Source: Brachionus rotundiformis (taxonomy: Eukaryota; Rotifera; Eurotatoria; Ploima; Brachionidae). From it: a DNA stretch of 64,000 nt. Below, piece by piece: positions 33,902-48,175 of the stretch. The DNA is taken from positions 1,874,120 through 1,938,119 of the forward strand of contig JAESIW010000020.1 of NCBI GenBank assembly GCA_016802295.1. Reading direction: 5' to 3'. The notes below the pieces were generated by a model. That model had not been told where the DNA came from and did not search any database. It saw nothing but the letters and a program-made list of their open reading frames with translations. Both the position numbers and the translations under genes were made by a program. Positions within the stretch are counted from its first letter, which is position 1, and each line of letters starts with the position of its first letter.

Positions 33902-33974
33902 AGGCACCGCCGGGAATCGAACCCGGGATCTCCTGTTTACTAGACAGGCGCTTTAGCCACTAAGCCACGGCGCC
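33902..33974 (-). tRNA. tRNA-Thr (AGT)
   Basis: Intact; last gene of the tRNA cluster. Confidence 0.95.
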
Positions 33975-34658
33975 ACTTTTTAAAATTTTTAGATATTTTA
34001 AATTAAAATATTGTCATTTTCCCTATTCTACTTTTTAAAATTAAAAACAATAAACGTAGGTCATTTTACTTGATTTATTAAAAATTAAATCTTAGACTTA
34101 AAGGTATTTTTATTTCAATTTTTAAAAATTTTAAATATTTTAACAGATTTTAATTAAACTTTGATATTTTTTTATTTTATTTTGTTAAAATATTCTAACA
34201 CTCTTAGTTTTTTCTGGACATTAATCTTTTTTTTTTGTTGCTGCACTAATTAGTTTTCTGATTATAAATGATTTAAGTATCTAATTCTTGATAAGAGTTT
34301 GCATTATTTAAATTTAAATAAATTTAAGTTTAAATCTTTTTTTACGAAACTTGGACTTAGCTTAAATAGGATAAAATTTTTTCTATAATGGTTTTTATTT
34401 CAAATAAAAAGCTTTAAAAGGGTCAATCAATACTCATATTTGAATTGAAATTTTTTTTTCTAAAATTTGAATATAATTTAATAAAAGTAGAAAATTAAAA
34501 ACTTGTAATTATTATTTTGCAATTAGATCAAAATTTCATATTCTCTTGCAATAAGGATTTTTAAATTTGAACACTTAGCATAATTTGAAATAAAAAATTA
34601 TTCATTGTAATTATTAATAAAAATAATATTATTTTTTTAATTAATGGGCTAGGACACA
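33975..34658. other. Intergenic region upstream of VPS13D
   Basis: Very AT-rich; no gene or repeat recognised. Presumed VPS13D promoter and 5' UTR. Confidence 0.45.
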
Positions 34659-37600
34659 ATGTTAGAGGGTCTAGCTGCTTGGGTTTTGAAAACCTATATT
34701 GGTAAATATATATGTGTGAACCCGGATAAGCTTTCAATTGGTTTATTAAGCGGGGTGGTGGAGCTTGAAAATGTTCCTCTCAATCCAGACGCTTTTAATG
34801 ACCTTAGCTTTCCATTCGAGTTGAAAACCGGCTTTTTTGGTAAAATAAAGCTAAATGTTTCCCTAAACACGCTGCGAGCGAGCCCATGGGTTCTCCAAGC
34901 CGAAAATCTATGCATAATTCTTGGTCCAAAAGACTACCACAAAACAGTTTACAAACCAGTAGATGCTAACCAAAAGTTGAACGAATTGGAAACGAAATGG
35001 TTCAAAGAAGTCGAACTATTGGGCTTAGACGACTCAAAAAGTGACAAAAAATCAGTTTTATTCAAATATTTAACGCCTATAGCTTACAGTTTGTTAAACA
35101 ATATTAATATTAGTATAAACCGGCTTGATATAAGATACGAGGATGATGAAAACAAAATTTCATTTGGCCTTAAAATTGAGTCCATTTCGATCAAAAACGA
35201 CCAAGATTATCAAAATATTGAAAACTTGGATGATTCAGAAAATTTGTCTTCTAAACTATTCGAGTTAAAAAATTTTTCTGTTTATTCCAACGAGTTCAAT
35301 ACCGATAAAACCGATTACATAATTGAACCAACTTCGTTCAAAGCGTATTTGGTTCGTAACATGAGCCAAAAGCCTCTTAGAAAGCGCAAACAACCACGCA
35401 TACGCATAAAAACCCATCTGGGTTGCTTAAAAGTGAACATAGGGCAGAAAAACTTGGAAAATTTGTGCCAAATAATCAAATTTTGTAACACATACTCAAA
35501 TTATGTGTTCAATAATCGATTTAGATCAGACACCAATACAAAGTGGAGCTTGTTGTTAAAGAGTATAAGTTACCATGTAAAAAAACCAACTTGGAAAGAC
35601 ATAGTCAAATGGGCCCATGATATTTCTCGATACAGGAAGATAATTCAGAAAATTTATCTTGGTGAAAGTCTAGATGATGGTCTAATAAGTGAAAAAAACT
35701 GCATTGAGACTGAATGGGAATACGATCGTTTGCTGATTATAAGAAGGGCTATCTTTGAGAAATTTGTTCTTTCGGAACAATTTATCAGCAACAAACGATC
35801 ACAATCGACCTCTGTTAAAACAACTTTATTTAATTATTTAAATTTTTATGGAATTTTTTCAAAAAATTCTAAAAATGACCCTGAATTGGAGGAAGAAGTG
35901 ATGAATTTGATCAATGATACAATTGAAAATGATACATTGCTGAGACGTGATTATCTATTGGCAGTTCTTGAGTTTAAACTTGACCATTCGGAAATAAATG
36001 TTGACCAAATAGCAAAATTTAAACTCGAGCATACTCAGCTAATGATCGAAGCATTGCCTCGGTTCGATTCATTTTTATTTGAAATGAGTTTATCTGCCTT
36101 TTATCTAAAAGATTCAATCAACGATTACAAAACTTTTTTTCCCAATTTAATCTATCCACAAAATGTTAAAGGACCAGCACAAGTTTTTTCGCTCAGCTAT
36201 GAGCATAATCCCATTAGCTCCAAATATTCCCGACTTATAATTAAAAGCTGTGGTTTTGATTGTATATTTAATCGTGATTTCTATTCTAAATTGTTTAATT
36301 TTACCAAGCATTTTTCTTTTTTATTCCAAAAGGCCGGACAAGTACTTTTGAGAAAAAATTTAAAACCAGCCAAATCGTTTAGTTTAAAAACTTCACCAAT
36401 ACACAAAATAACTTTTAACTTTGAAATAATAGCACCCAAGATTCTCATACCAAAAGAATGTGACAACGAAGATTCCAATTGCTTAATACTTGACTTTGGT
36501 AAACTTACATTTAAAAATAGGGGTTTGGTCATGCCAGGAAATGTAAATACTGATTTTGATGCCAATCATGATGATAATGATGATGATGAAGATGAAGAGT
36601 TTGTTACTCCTGTAAGCACACCACCAAATGAGCCTGAAGGAGAGCATGACCCCAATTTAAGCAAGTACTATTCCAATTTTGACCTTGATCTGAATAATTT
36701 GCAGGTGGTCAGTGGTAAATTACTTACTAACAACTTAAGATACCAATTAACCAAGGGTCACTCGGACTTTCATTTACTCGAAAAATTCAATATAAATATT
36801 CAACTTGGTATCCTGATGAAAATTAATCTGAATCAACAAGTTAGCTTTTTGTTTAATCCACAATTGGCACCAGTACGACTTGCTGTTATGGTCAAGCTAC
36901 TTAAATTGAATATAGATGATTTTAAGTTAATTAATCTATACGAAACAAGCCAATTATTTAATAATTTAATACAAAAAAATGAAAAACCTAAACGAGATAA
37001 ATTCAAGTTGCCGTTTGGGCATCGAAATGTGAAAAAATTTGTTGAAATGGAACTTAAACTAAATGAAGTTGATATAACTATGAGTGTACAAAATTCCGAA
37101 TTGCATGAGACTCTTGGTCACATTGATCCAAAGAGTATATGTGAACTTAAGTTTTACACCATTAGCTCACTACTTGAGTTAAACAATAAATTTGATCTGG
37201 ATTTTCAGCTAAGTTTGTTTAATATGCTGTTAATTGATGCCAGGCAAATATATGGACCAGACTATCAATTGCTGGCCGCTAGTCACGAGCATGTTTTGCT
37301 CGATTCTACAACAGGTAGTATCACTAATCAAATTGGAAGCGAATTTGCTCGAAACCAAAAGCCTTTAATTTGTATAAAAATGATTCTGACTAGCCAAATT
37401 GAGCAAAATATGGCAAGATATGATGAGCTTGAGATTGATGCCAATTTTAGCACTTTGGATCTAGTACTTAATCCTGAGACATTATCTGAGATAATAATCT
37501 TATTGTACGGAGTCTATTTGAACATTAAGCCTAGTTATTTTAAAACAGATATTGAGGTCACTAGTGAGCAAAAATCTGAGCTAAAATCAAGAATAAATTT

Positions 37601-40600
37601 TAAATTTAAACGCTTGACAGCTCTGATGTTTAAGATAGAGGATGATGATACAGCTCGGAAAGTGGCGCTTTTTTCCCTAGATGGAGTTTTGCTTGATTTA
37701 ATTTTTGCACCCAGTGATCGTTTCTTGGAAATGAGTGCACAAGTAGATGGTTTCAATGTGACTAGTTTATTATCTCATCCGACTGTTGTTTTTAATATTG
37801 GTCAACTCCAAGAAAAGTGTTCAACTGGTTCCTTAATAACCAGAGGTGTATTTAATTTAAATTTTTGTAAAAAAAGTATCGATAAACAAGATGTAAAAGA
37901 GCTTGAACTAAAGATTGCTTCTTTATGCTATCTGCACAAGCCTGAACTGATAAATGATCTTCAATGGTGCTTTAAGGATTTTATGAGGTTTCATGAAAAG
38001 ATAATGGAAGAAGTTGCAGATAAGGCGGCACGATTGGCTTTGGAAATGCTAAATAAAGGTAAGACATATATAAAAGATAAATTGGCTAAGAAAAATGCAA
38101 AATGGATTAAAATTAAAATACAACTTCAAACTCCTGTGGTTGGAGTTCGTTTAAGAGAGACAAGTCAATATTTTGTTGCCCATTTGGGTAAAATTACCAT
38201 CGAAAATGACATTCAAGAGCATTCATTGACTAAGTTTATAATTCGGTTAAGTGACATGGCTGTTTTTTCAATGTTTTTAAATGGACAAGAGTCGCAAAAT
38301 TTATTCAAGATGTTCTTTAATCCGATTAATAGAGAAAATTTAATGGACAAGACAAGTATTGGATTAAGTTTGAGCTATGAACATAAACAAGATAACGCAT
38401 TTGTTGTAATTCAGTCAGTTATTGACAATTGTTTAATTACTTTGTCAAAGCTTGGACTTGAACAATTGATAAAAATATCAGATAGTCTTGTATATGCTGA
38501 AAAACCAAAGGATATTATACCAGAGATTAAAACTAAACCAATAGAGATAAAAAATCGGTTTATAACATCCTCTAATTTGGAAAAAAATGTAATTAAAATT
38601 TTTATTATCATAATCTTTTAATTTAATGAATCTTTTTGACAATTTTTAAAAGTAAAATTTGCTTAGTATTAATAAAATATCTATTTTAACACTAGAAGTA
38701 CCAAACAAGTCACTTAACTCGTTTTACAAAATTGACGAACAGACAATACAATTAAATATAATATTTTTTTTTGAATTATTTCGATTTTATATTTATCTAA
38801 TATACGTTTATTTATTTCCAAAATAGTTTGGACTAAAAAAACATGAAAATATGCTTGTTGCTTCTAGTGTTAATTAAATAAATTAAAAGTAAAACAATCA
38901 CTTAAAAATTTTGACTTTTGTTTTTAAAATTTACAATTAAATAAAATTAAAATAAATGCTTTTTTTTAAACCAGTTTTCTTGTGTTTTTCGATTAAATAT
39001 ATTATACCATTTATTAAATTTAATAATTTAACTTTTATTTTTTAAAAAAAATTTAAATTATTTAATATAAAATATATGATTTATATTAAATCCTAATTAA
39101 ATTTAAATATTTTTTAGGGCAATTGTGTTGAAGTCAAAGCTGAAAGTTTGAACGAATATGAAAAGATATTTTATTCAATGACTGACGATGACGATTTAGA
39201 AATAGATGGCGAAGAAAGTTTAAGTATTCAAACAGTCGTATCATTTAAGATAGAAAAACTTCAAATAGATTTTTTGGCTGATGTTGAAACGCCAAATCAG
39301 CAAATAGCCGAGCTTTGTTTCAATGAATATGAATTGAACATTGCCAAACAGTACCAAAATCTAACCAACGTGACAATGACATTAAAATCAATGCATTTAA
39401 TTGATAAATTATTAAAAAGCGATGATAAAGCATATCTTCTGTGGAGTGGCACATCAACTAAGCTTCGCCAAGATTTTTCTAACAAACAACTTATACAAAA
39501 TTTGAGCTTTTCTGCACCTAGTCTTGGAAAGAACATGAATTTTCTCAAATATTACTGCAAATCTAAAAAATTAAAAAAGCATGATGAATATTTAAAAAAT
39601 TTAGTTGAAATGAGTAAATTTTATCAATGTGAATCAATTTCATTACCAACAGAGCTTGGCAAACCAAAAATACCAATTGAAAAAAGTGATAATTTTCAGC
39701 CTAAGCCATCTGGTGCCAGAATGTTCGAGTCAGCAACGAACCTAGTTTCAGCAACTGAAGAACAAACTGATCCGTTAGTTAAGATAAATTTAATGATAAT
39801 TGATGAAAAAAATCCAAATTTTGGTTTCAAATATCAAAAGATAAATCGTTTTATTGACATTAAATTCTCCCGTTTAAAATTAATCGTCAATCCAGAGACA
39901 TGGATATTGGTATTGGATGTCCTTGGTCTTGGCGCAAAGTCTTATCCAGTTGGATCTCAGTCAAATGGTGATGGCGAAAAAAAAAGCAGCAATGGCATTA
40001 AATTCATGGTGGAGGAGTTCAGCATTGAACTAAATGAAGATAAAAGTTATCAACCTTTAGCTAAACTGAAGATAGATGATGTTAGGGCATTGATTGAAAC
40101 AAGACCCGATTTTTTTAATGCTAATGGCCAGTTGGGAAGTCTTGGCATCTTTGATGTTTCTGCTTATCAAGGCTTATATCCGGATAAATTTTTAACATCA
40201 GGAGATCAAGCTTTAAAATTTGAATTTTTTAAGCATACAGGTCCATTGGATCAGCTATTAAACCGTGAAAGTTTTGACATTAGCCTAAAGCTTAATATGA
40301 ACTCGGTCAAATATGTTCACACTCAAAGATTTCTGTCTTCGTTGACTCAATATTTTCAGCAATTTAACAAATTACAGGAAGCCTTGGGTAAAATGAACGC
40401 TATTTCATCAGGTGAAAAAAATATCTCGTTCGAGCCACAGAGAAGTTCTAGGATAAAATTAGATGTTCAAACAGAATCACCCATTATTGTGATACCGATC
40501 AGTTCTAACTCTGATCAAGTACTTGTGTTTAATCTAGGTACTTTTTTTAAATATTAAAACTTATTTTTGAAATATTCTTATACACAAACTTCAGCTTATT

Positions 40601-43600
40601 AAAATTAAGAAAATTTTAATTTCAAAAATTTAAATAATTTCTTGATTCAATTTAGGGTAAAGTTTATACCTTATGAAAGAGTAGTCTTTTTTAATATGTG
40701 TAGAAAATCCTAAACTAATTTTATTAAATTAATTTTTTAGAATTATAAAATTAAAATTAAATTATTTATGATTAAATTAATGTAAAATAATTTAAATAAA
40801 ATGCTTTATACCAAAGAAGAATCGATCATTTGGGAAACAGATCAATCTTCAAGCTTAAAAAATAAATATTTAAATTAATTTAAATCTTTGTAAATTGATA
40901 AAAGAATGAATATTTGAACTATTATTGAAAATATCAAATTATTTAATTTTATTTATTAAATTTTTAATTAATATTTAATTTTTGAATATCTTTATTTCAT
41001 CTTAATCTAATGATAATAATATTTAATTTTTATGATCATTTTTAAATATTTTTTTTTTTATACTAATTCCATTTTTTCAAAGGTAATATTGAAGTAAGCA
41101 ATAAATTTGAGTCATCTGAAAACATAGACTCGTTAGACCTATCTGGTTTGTCCAATTCAAGCTCTAACAACAATTCTTTGTGTGTTAACGATGACCAGAA
41201 GCACTGTCTTCTAGATTTAATAAACGTAAAATTCAGAAATACACAATTGTATTCGGCAGAACGCTACGTTCTAGATGAAGAGTCGAAGCTGTCATCAGAC
41301 TTAATTTTTACCACATTTGGTTTTAAAAACACTGGTACCATTCTAAAAACTGAAAATATAATTCAATTTCACTTGGAGCGCAATTTGGAAAATGAAATAT
41401 CTCATCGTTCACCAGATTGGTATGTGTACTCAAAGTTTAGTTCAGTCCAGCTAAAAATAAACTTATCCCAGTACAAATTAATCCGTGGCATACTTGACCA
41501 AAACATCGGTGAGCAAATACAAACTGAACAAAATCAGGCATTTACGCTAACAACCTATTCTGATATGGCACCAAATTTAAATGTATGGAAAAAAATTAGT
41601 CTCATATTTGACTTGGAAAATGTTTTCATAGAACTTCTAAATGAAGGTGACAAACCACTAGCCTCAGCTGTATTCATTGTTTCCTCATTAATATTCGAGA
41701 GCTTCTCTGACGATTCTAAACTTGTTGATTTAGTCTCAAATGAGATTCAAATAAAAGATACCCGAAAGCCTAATTTTGACGTATTGCTAAAAAAATCACT
41801 TAATAAAAGAGACTCGCAGCGCCTTCAATTGGAAGTTCACTACAAATCAAAAAAAAATTTAAACAAATACTCAATATTGTTTAACAATTGCCGTGTCATA
41901 ACCCTAATGGACTGGTTGATGGAAATGAAAAATTTTATTAAAAAATATGAGAATAAAAGTGTCCAAAGTAGCATTCAAATTCAGGTTCCAAATGAAGCCA
42001 AAATTAACCTAATAAATACTGATTTTGTCCTAGCTGAACAAATATCTGAGCCTCAGTCGCAAGCAATAATACTGCGATTGACCGCTTATTTTGAGTACAG
42101 CGAGCTTAAAACAGATCTGGTTGACACTCGCTTACAGTCTTTTGAGTTATTCACTTGCCAAATGAACGACATTGAACAAACAGCCTTGTCCATCATTGAG
42201 CCTAGCACCTTGTGCTTTGTCCTAAAAAAGAGGAATGAATTCAAGCACATGATTGAGATAAATGCCGAAAAGCTTCGTCTTCGATTTTCTTATTTAGATT
42301 TTAAACTGTTTATTAGAGTTATTAAATCAGTTAAAAATCAAATAGAAACCAGCAAAAATGATACCCTTACCAAGCCAACTGTCAAGAATAAAAACTCTTC
42401 CATTGACTTAAATGATTTAATTGTATCAATAGACTCATTTTCAGTTTGTATTATTGATGACTGTAATGATATAGATATACCATTAGGCGATATTCAATTC
42501 AAAAAGCTAAAACTCAACCAAATATTGTCATCGCCAAGCCATGGATCTGTTGAGTTTGCTTTGAATATAGACTATTACAATAGGCTGCTCTCTGATTGGG
42601 AGCCATTGATCGAACCATGGTTGGCTAAGCTTTTTTGGAAATCTAAAATAGCCTCCAACGTGCTCACACTGACTTCAATGGACGTTCTTAATGTAAACTT
42701 AACCAATCCTTTTGTGAATATTTTGACCGAAACTTTGACCAACTGGAAGAAAGATTTTGACACATTGACTGCCAAAAATCACAAAGTGTTCTATCCATTT
42801 ATCTTAATAAACTCAACTGGACAAGCTATTCAATTTATGAAACTGGACAGTGATACTGAATGGACTCAACTAGCATCTGGGAAAAGCATAGAATTCAATT
42901 TTTTTAAACAGAAAACTCTTTATGGCCAAAAAACACATAATAACCAACTTAGAAATTTGTCAAGGAATAAAATTCGACTAAAATTGGACGATTGGTGCGA
43001 GATTAGACCCTTGACTGTAGACAAAGTAGGCACTTACTTTAGAGATATTTACCCAATGTCCGGCTTAGGACTGAGTCGTTTGATATTTGACATTTCACTA
43101 AAACAAAATGCAACCAAATATATAGAAATAAAATCTCCAGTAACTATTAAAAACCGACTTGATCATGATTTACAGTGCCAAATTGAATGCGCTAAAAGAG
43201 AACCCTTAATAGTTGATCTCAAGCAGGATAAAGAAATTTCTGTCCCCATTCAATATCTACCATGTAATGTAAGACTTAGACCGACACATTTAGAGTGTGA
43301 ATTTAGTGCCTGTTTACTAAATATATCAGAATGTGAGCCTGGTCAAATGGAATATGTTCCATTGGCATGCAAAGTAGATGAAGAAAAATTCTTCAATTTC
43401 TTTGCCAGAATAAAGCGACATAAATTTGAATCTGATCTAAAGTTAAGTAAAAAGTTCAATTTTATACCTGGACACTCGATACAAATTGAGCCTGCTTTTT
43501 CCATAAGAAATTTACTACCAATCGAATTGCGCTATCGCTTTTCAGCTTTATCGGGAAGAATAAATTCGGATAATGCCCTAAATTTTTATGATATTGATGT

Positions 43601-46600
43601 ATCTGAATCAGTCGAGTTAACTCTCGAAATAGATAACTACTACATGCATAAACCAATTGAAATAAACCATAATAAACTATTGGGAAATTTGGTACAAAGC
43701 AACCAAGCACCAAATCGAAAGTACACTGTTTTTAAGCGGATTAATTTCTTTGATGAAAAAAAACGCGGTTTATTTTTAATAGGTAGAATTGAGTTTAGAA
43801 TTGGAACCAATAAAACGAATAGTGGTGGAAATGGATCACGTTCAGGCTCCATAGATGAAACTTTTGTTTATCCAATAACTTTATATCTTTCGGCAGTTTA
43901 CTGTTTTTTTAACCTAACCGGTTTGCCACTAATATTCAGACAATACAACTGTGAAGAAGCAGCTGGTCAGTCAGATGAGCACGAGTCTGTTTGCAGTACT
44001 CAACCATTGTTGTTCTCGTTCAATGACTGTGACTCGCCTTATGCGTGCTCAATGCGTATTGGTACACATTGCATTGAGTTCAACAAAGAACCTGGACATA
44101 TTTTTACTCCCAAGTGGTGTAAACCATTTGGTCTTGATTCTGGATCGAGTTATCGACCAGTTCACGTAAACTACGACGAAACAGATGATGAATACCACAA
44201 ACCAGACTGGGTTTACTACATTGGTATTGACATAAAACCTGGTAAAGACTTACACAGAGACACAACTTATGTTTATTTTAGCACCAGGTACTATTTGGTC
44301 AATAAATCAACCCGTGATCTACTAATTTCTCAATATAAATTTGTCAAATCAGAGAGAGAAAACATCCTCAGCTGGAAAGCTAATCAAAATATTAATGGTT
44401 CTAAATTAAAAAATTCAATACTTCTTTTAAAAGAGTCTATGTCACAATACCATTGGTCAAGATCCGATCTAGACCAATTACTTAGTCTTAAACCCAATGA
44501 TGACCTAAGCTATAATTGGTGTGGTGGTTTTAAAATAGATCAGATTGATGCTTTTTACATTAATTGTAGACACTTGAACAAAAATGAATTTCTTTACTTT
44601 AAAGTAGAAATATTTTTAGATGGTGGCACATTTTACATTGTTTTCACTGAAAATTTGGATTATCCATTTCCGGTTCGAATTGAAAACATAAGCGAAGTGC
44701 CGGTTCAAATTTATCAACCTTCTACTCTAGAAGAATCAAATCAAATAATAATAAAACCAAAGCAAAATTTTAATTATAGCTGGGACGAGCATGTTTGTGA
44801 ACATAACCTAGTAATTGGCGTTAGAGGTGGAACCAGTGCTTTGTTTGATATAGGGGCAAGTGAAGAAAAAAAATCTCTCTTTTATGAAGATTATTTTTAT
44901 GTGGTTTTTACCAAATTTGATGACAACCAAGCTGAAACAGATGAATTGAAATCCGAAGAAGAGTTAGTGCTCACTTGTACAGGAAAAAAGATATATTTGG
45001 ATTTTAAGCAAACTTATAATCGAAATCAGCTATGGAGCTTTAGCCAAGAGGGACATCTTGTTCACGTGATGAGCTCTCCACCGAGGGAAATGGGCGCACC
45101 GCTCGATCTAGCAACAAGTTATGTGCTTGATATTGAAGAAATAGCGCCAAGGCCTCAGAGTTTTATGGCGTTGTCCTTGAGTAGACCGGATCACCGTCGA
45201 CGCAACACCCAGTATTGGTTTTTTGATGCTGATGGTAAGCTTTGCAGCAATGTTAAAAACATGTGCCTGCAAGTAATTGGTGATCTAAAGCACAAAGCCG
45301 AGGTGGTTCTTGGACCTAGAACCAAAGACCAAGCCTATAAAATAGTTAAGCAGCAACTGAGGCCAGGCTCTGGACAAATATCTGTCTCGATGACCACAGA
45401 CGGACCTTCTAGATTAATCAGAATTGCTAATTTAAAGAATAAATCCTATCTTTCTATTAATTGGGAAAAGCCACACGAAGACAGAACTATGCGAAAATCG
45501 TTTGAGCTTTATGTTAATCTTAGTGGAGGCATTGGATTATCAATTATTAATTGGAAGCAACAGGAGTACGAAGAACTACTATATGCTTACTTTAAATCGA
45601 TTGAACTCTCATTTGATCAGAGTCAAAGTGAACAAAAATTTATCTTAGGTATCCAAAGCATTCAAGTGTGCAATCAATTAGTCGATGCAAGTAGACAAAA
45701 TTTGGCATATTCCATCCAGACAGGTGCTAAACATGATCTAGCGCTTAAAATTGATTTTTTGCGCAAATTCCGTCCTGATCATTCACCAATTTTTGTTGAA
45801 CATTTGATTGTCAATATGCTCGACTTGAATGTACAATTGGAAGAAAAACTATTGTGGAAATTAATTCAATTTTTACATGCCACAAAACAATTACCAGAGA
45901 GAAAACAGAATATATCTATTGAGTCTAATAGTTCCTATTACCGCAATCAAATAGCGACATTGCTGCGCGAATCTAAAACACTCAGGTTCTCTTTTAACAA
46001 TCTGTATGTTTCCGAAATACAAATGAGCCTGAGTGTGTACAAAACAGCCAAGTTAAGTGCTGATTTGCAAAAAATCAAATCTGATCTTGGGATTCCACTG
46101 GTTCAGTTTGAAAATGCCACAATTGTTTGCAAATCGTTTAAAATTAATAATGAGCATGAAACAGCTAGTTGCTTGATTAAGTTAATTAGTAAACACTATG
46201 GTCAAGAGTTGCGCTCACACGCGATCAGAATACTTGGATCAGTTGACTTTTTGGGTAATCCAATAGGACTTGTAGTTGATTTTAAAGAGAGTCTGACAAA
46301 TGTGATATCAAATGGTCATGTGCCAGACTTTGTATTTTCTATAACTCATGGAGTGGCAAATTCAGTGTCTAAATTTTCCGGTTCGTTATCCGATGAGCTA
46401 AATGGTTTGACCATGGATGAAAACTATCAGCAGATACGAGAGCAAATAAGAACTTTGTACAGCAATGGTTCGATGGATCATTTTGTCGGTGGAGCATTGG
46501 GATTTGCAGCAGGAGTTTTTGGAGGAATGATATCTCTAGGCACTCAAACTTATCAGGGATTTAATAAAGATGGAATAAGCGGGGCTTTTACTGGATTGAT

Positions 46601-47232
46601 GCGAGGAGCAGTAGGAACAGTGTCAAAACCAGTTGTTGGAGTACTTGACTTTGCCACTGGAATAGCTTCGGCTATTAAAGAAACATCCAAAACTGAAAGC
46701 AAAATTGAGCTTCCCAAAGTAAGGGAAAGTCGCTGTTGTTCCACATCAGGAGGACTATTGGGATTATTTTCCCGTTTTGATGCTAATGGACAAAAAATTC
46801 TCTATCAAGTAAATGATTTAGACTTGAGCGAGAAATTTATTGCAATGGAACAAATTAGATCAAGTGATAAAATCGAGCAAAATATAGTAATTGAAAAAAA
46901 TTAAAAATAAATTTTTTCTAGCTAATAAATTATCTTTTGTCTAGATTTTGGTAACAGACAAAAGGATTCTGTTTGTTAGAGATATCGAGTCAAACATCCA
47001 AGTAATGTATGAGTATAGATACGAACAAATGAAAGGAAATAGAGGCACAAGTGTTTCCAAAGCTAAAAACCATGTTAATGTAATCCTGCATCTTGAGAGC
47101 GGGAAGCTTTTTAAAATACCTTGTCAAAATTCAGACATGGCTGATGCTTTGGAGAGCAAGATTCGTTTGGCAAAAGAAAATTTTGACGAAACATTACATA
47201 TATTACACAACTATAAAGAAGAAGAAATCTAG
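34659..47232 (+). CDS. VPS13D: VPS13D-like bridge lipid-transfer protein, four exons
   Basis: Exons 34659-38588, 39118-40537, 41083-46886 and 46945-47232 keep phase and give 3813 residues. VPS13 proteins are rod-like bridges that move lipids between organelles; VPS13D acts on mitochondria, peroxisomes and ER. The N terminus begins MLEGLAAWVLKTYIGKY, the VPS13D form of the chorein domain, not the MVFES form of VPS13A/C. Long beta-rich RBG repeats follow, then the adaptor-binding region (exon 3). Next is a ricin B-like lectin block (NQLWSFSQEGHLVHV, TQYWFFDADGKLC), a feature of VPS13D. The ATG2-C/DH-like helices are at HFVGGALGFAAGVFGG, and the C terminus is PH-like (ILVTDKRILFVRD). It is about 570 residues shorter than human VPS13D, and I see no obvious UBA domain. 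Introns 1 and 2 are long for this locus (529 and 545 bp); intron 1 holds a MITE. Confidence 0.93.
38686..38883. mobile_element. piggyBac-like MITE in VPS13D intron 1
   Basis: A 198-bp element between TTAA sites, with ends CACTAGAAGTACCAA (left) and complement CACTAGAAGCAACAA (right). Same family as the copy at 27188-27376 by its ends and length. Entirely intronic. Confidence 0.75.
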
Positions 47233-48175
47233 GTTGATTAAGTTAATTATATTTCCAGAAATTTGTTGATTTTTTTTTATCTTAAAGATAATTTTTTTAG
47301 TAATCATAATTTTTGGAGTCTAATTTTAAAATTTATTTATATTTTTATAAAATAAACATTAAAGAGAAACTTAAAGACTTAATTCGATTCGATTGTCCAA
47401 AAATAAAGTTTTAAATAACTTAATCTTTATAAGAAAAATATTAAAACTTGATCTAACGTTTTCTATAATATTTATTGGTTTGAATAAATTTAATTTTACT
47501 CAAGAAATATGTTTACTTTTAAATGATGATAATAATTAAACTCATAAATACAATAATTAGAATAAAAAAAATTTAAAAATTGATAAAAGAATATTTTATC
47601 ATTAAAAAATTCTATCTCTGATAATAATTCTGGATTAAGATTTAATTATCAATGACATATAAAAAAATGAGATATTTTTTTTCATATATTCTCTAATATA
47701 TGTTAGAATATTCTGTTTTAGACCCGTTTTTGTTGCAAGTTTTTTTAATTTTGTCTTTATATTAGCTTAATTATTAAGAATTTATTTTTATTATTTAATT
47801 TATATATTGAAATTCATATTTTTGTTTTTTTTACTTTCGACTCAAAGTTAACAATTTTAAAGCATGGGCGAGATGTACCTTGGTGTATGGTCCAAAGGCA
47901 TGTCTTACCTTGTGGTACATGCGTTCGAAGGAAGGAATATGGTACCTTTTTCGATTAAACGATTAATATATTTTCTTTATTTAAGTCCCAAAATTTCGGT
48001 CCCAATGCATACATTTTTTACAAGAAATTATCGTTTTAAAATTTAAATTAAATGATAGAATCCAAACCAAATGTAAATTTTCATATATAGTTCTACAATA
48101 TGCTTCGTAATTGTTACATAATTATGTGTTAAATGAATGTTTAAATTTTGAATTACAATCAAGATTTTGAAAAAA
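47233..48175. other. Intergenic sequence with a possible orphan exon
   Basis: Very AT-rich 3' flank of VPS13D. The only less AT-rich stretch is 47863-47941, listed separately. Confidence 0.4.
47863..47941 (+). other. Possible orphan exon, C2-domain-like
   Basis: A TTTTAAAG acceptor-like site precedes, and ATG|GTACCT follows, 79 bp that read MGEMYLGVWSKGMSYLVV in frame. The pattern GE-x-LG-x..G..LVV..A.E.RN recalls the first strands of a RIM-type C2B domain. No partner exons were found, so it may be a relic or chance. Confidence 0.2.

Noticed and set aside
24278..33974. Short identical repeats with unique spacers considered as a CRISPR-like array.
   Set aside because: The repeats are tRNA genes with full cloverleafs on both strands, and the host is an animal.
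47864..48046. 60-residue frame as an independent gene.
   Set aside because: Only its first 26 codons look protein-like and a splice donor follows; kept only as a low-confidence orphan exon.
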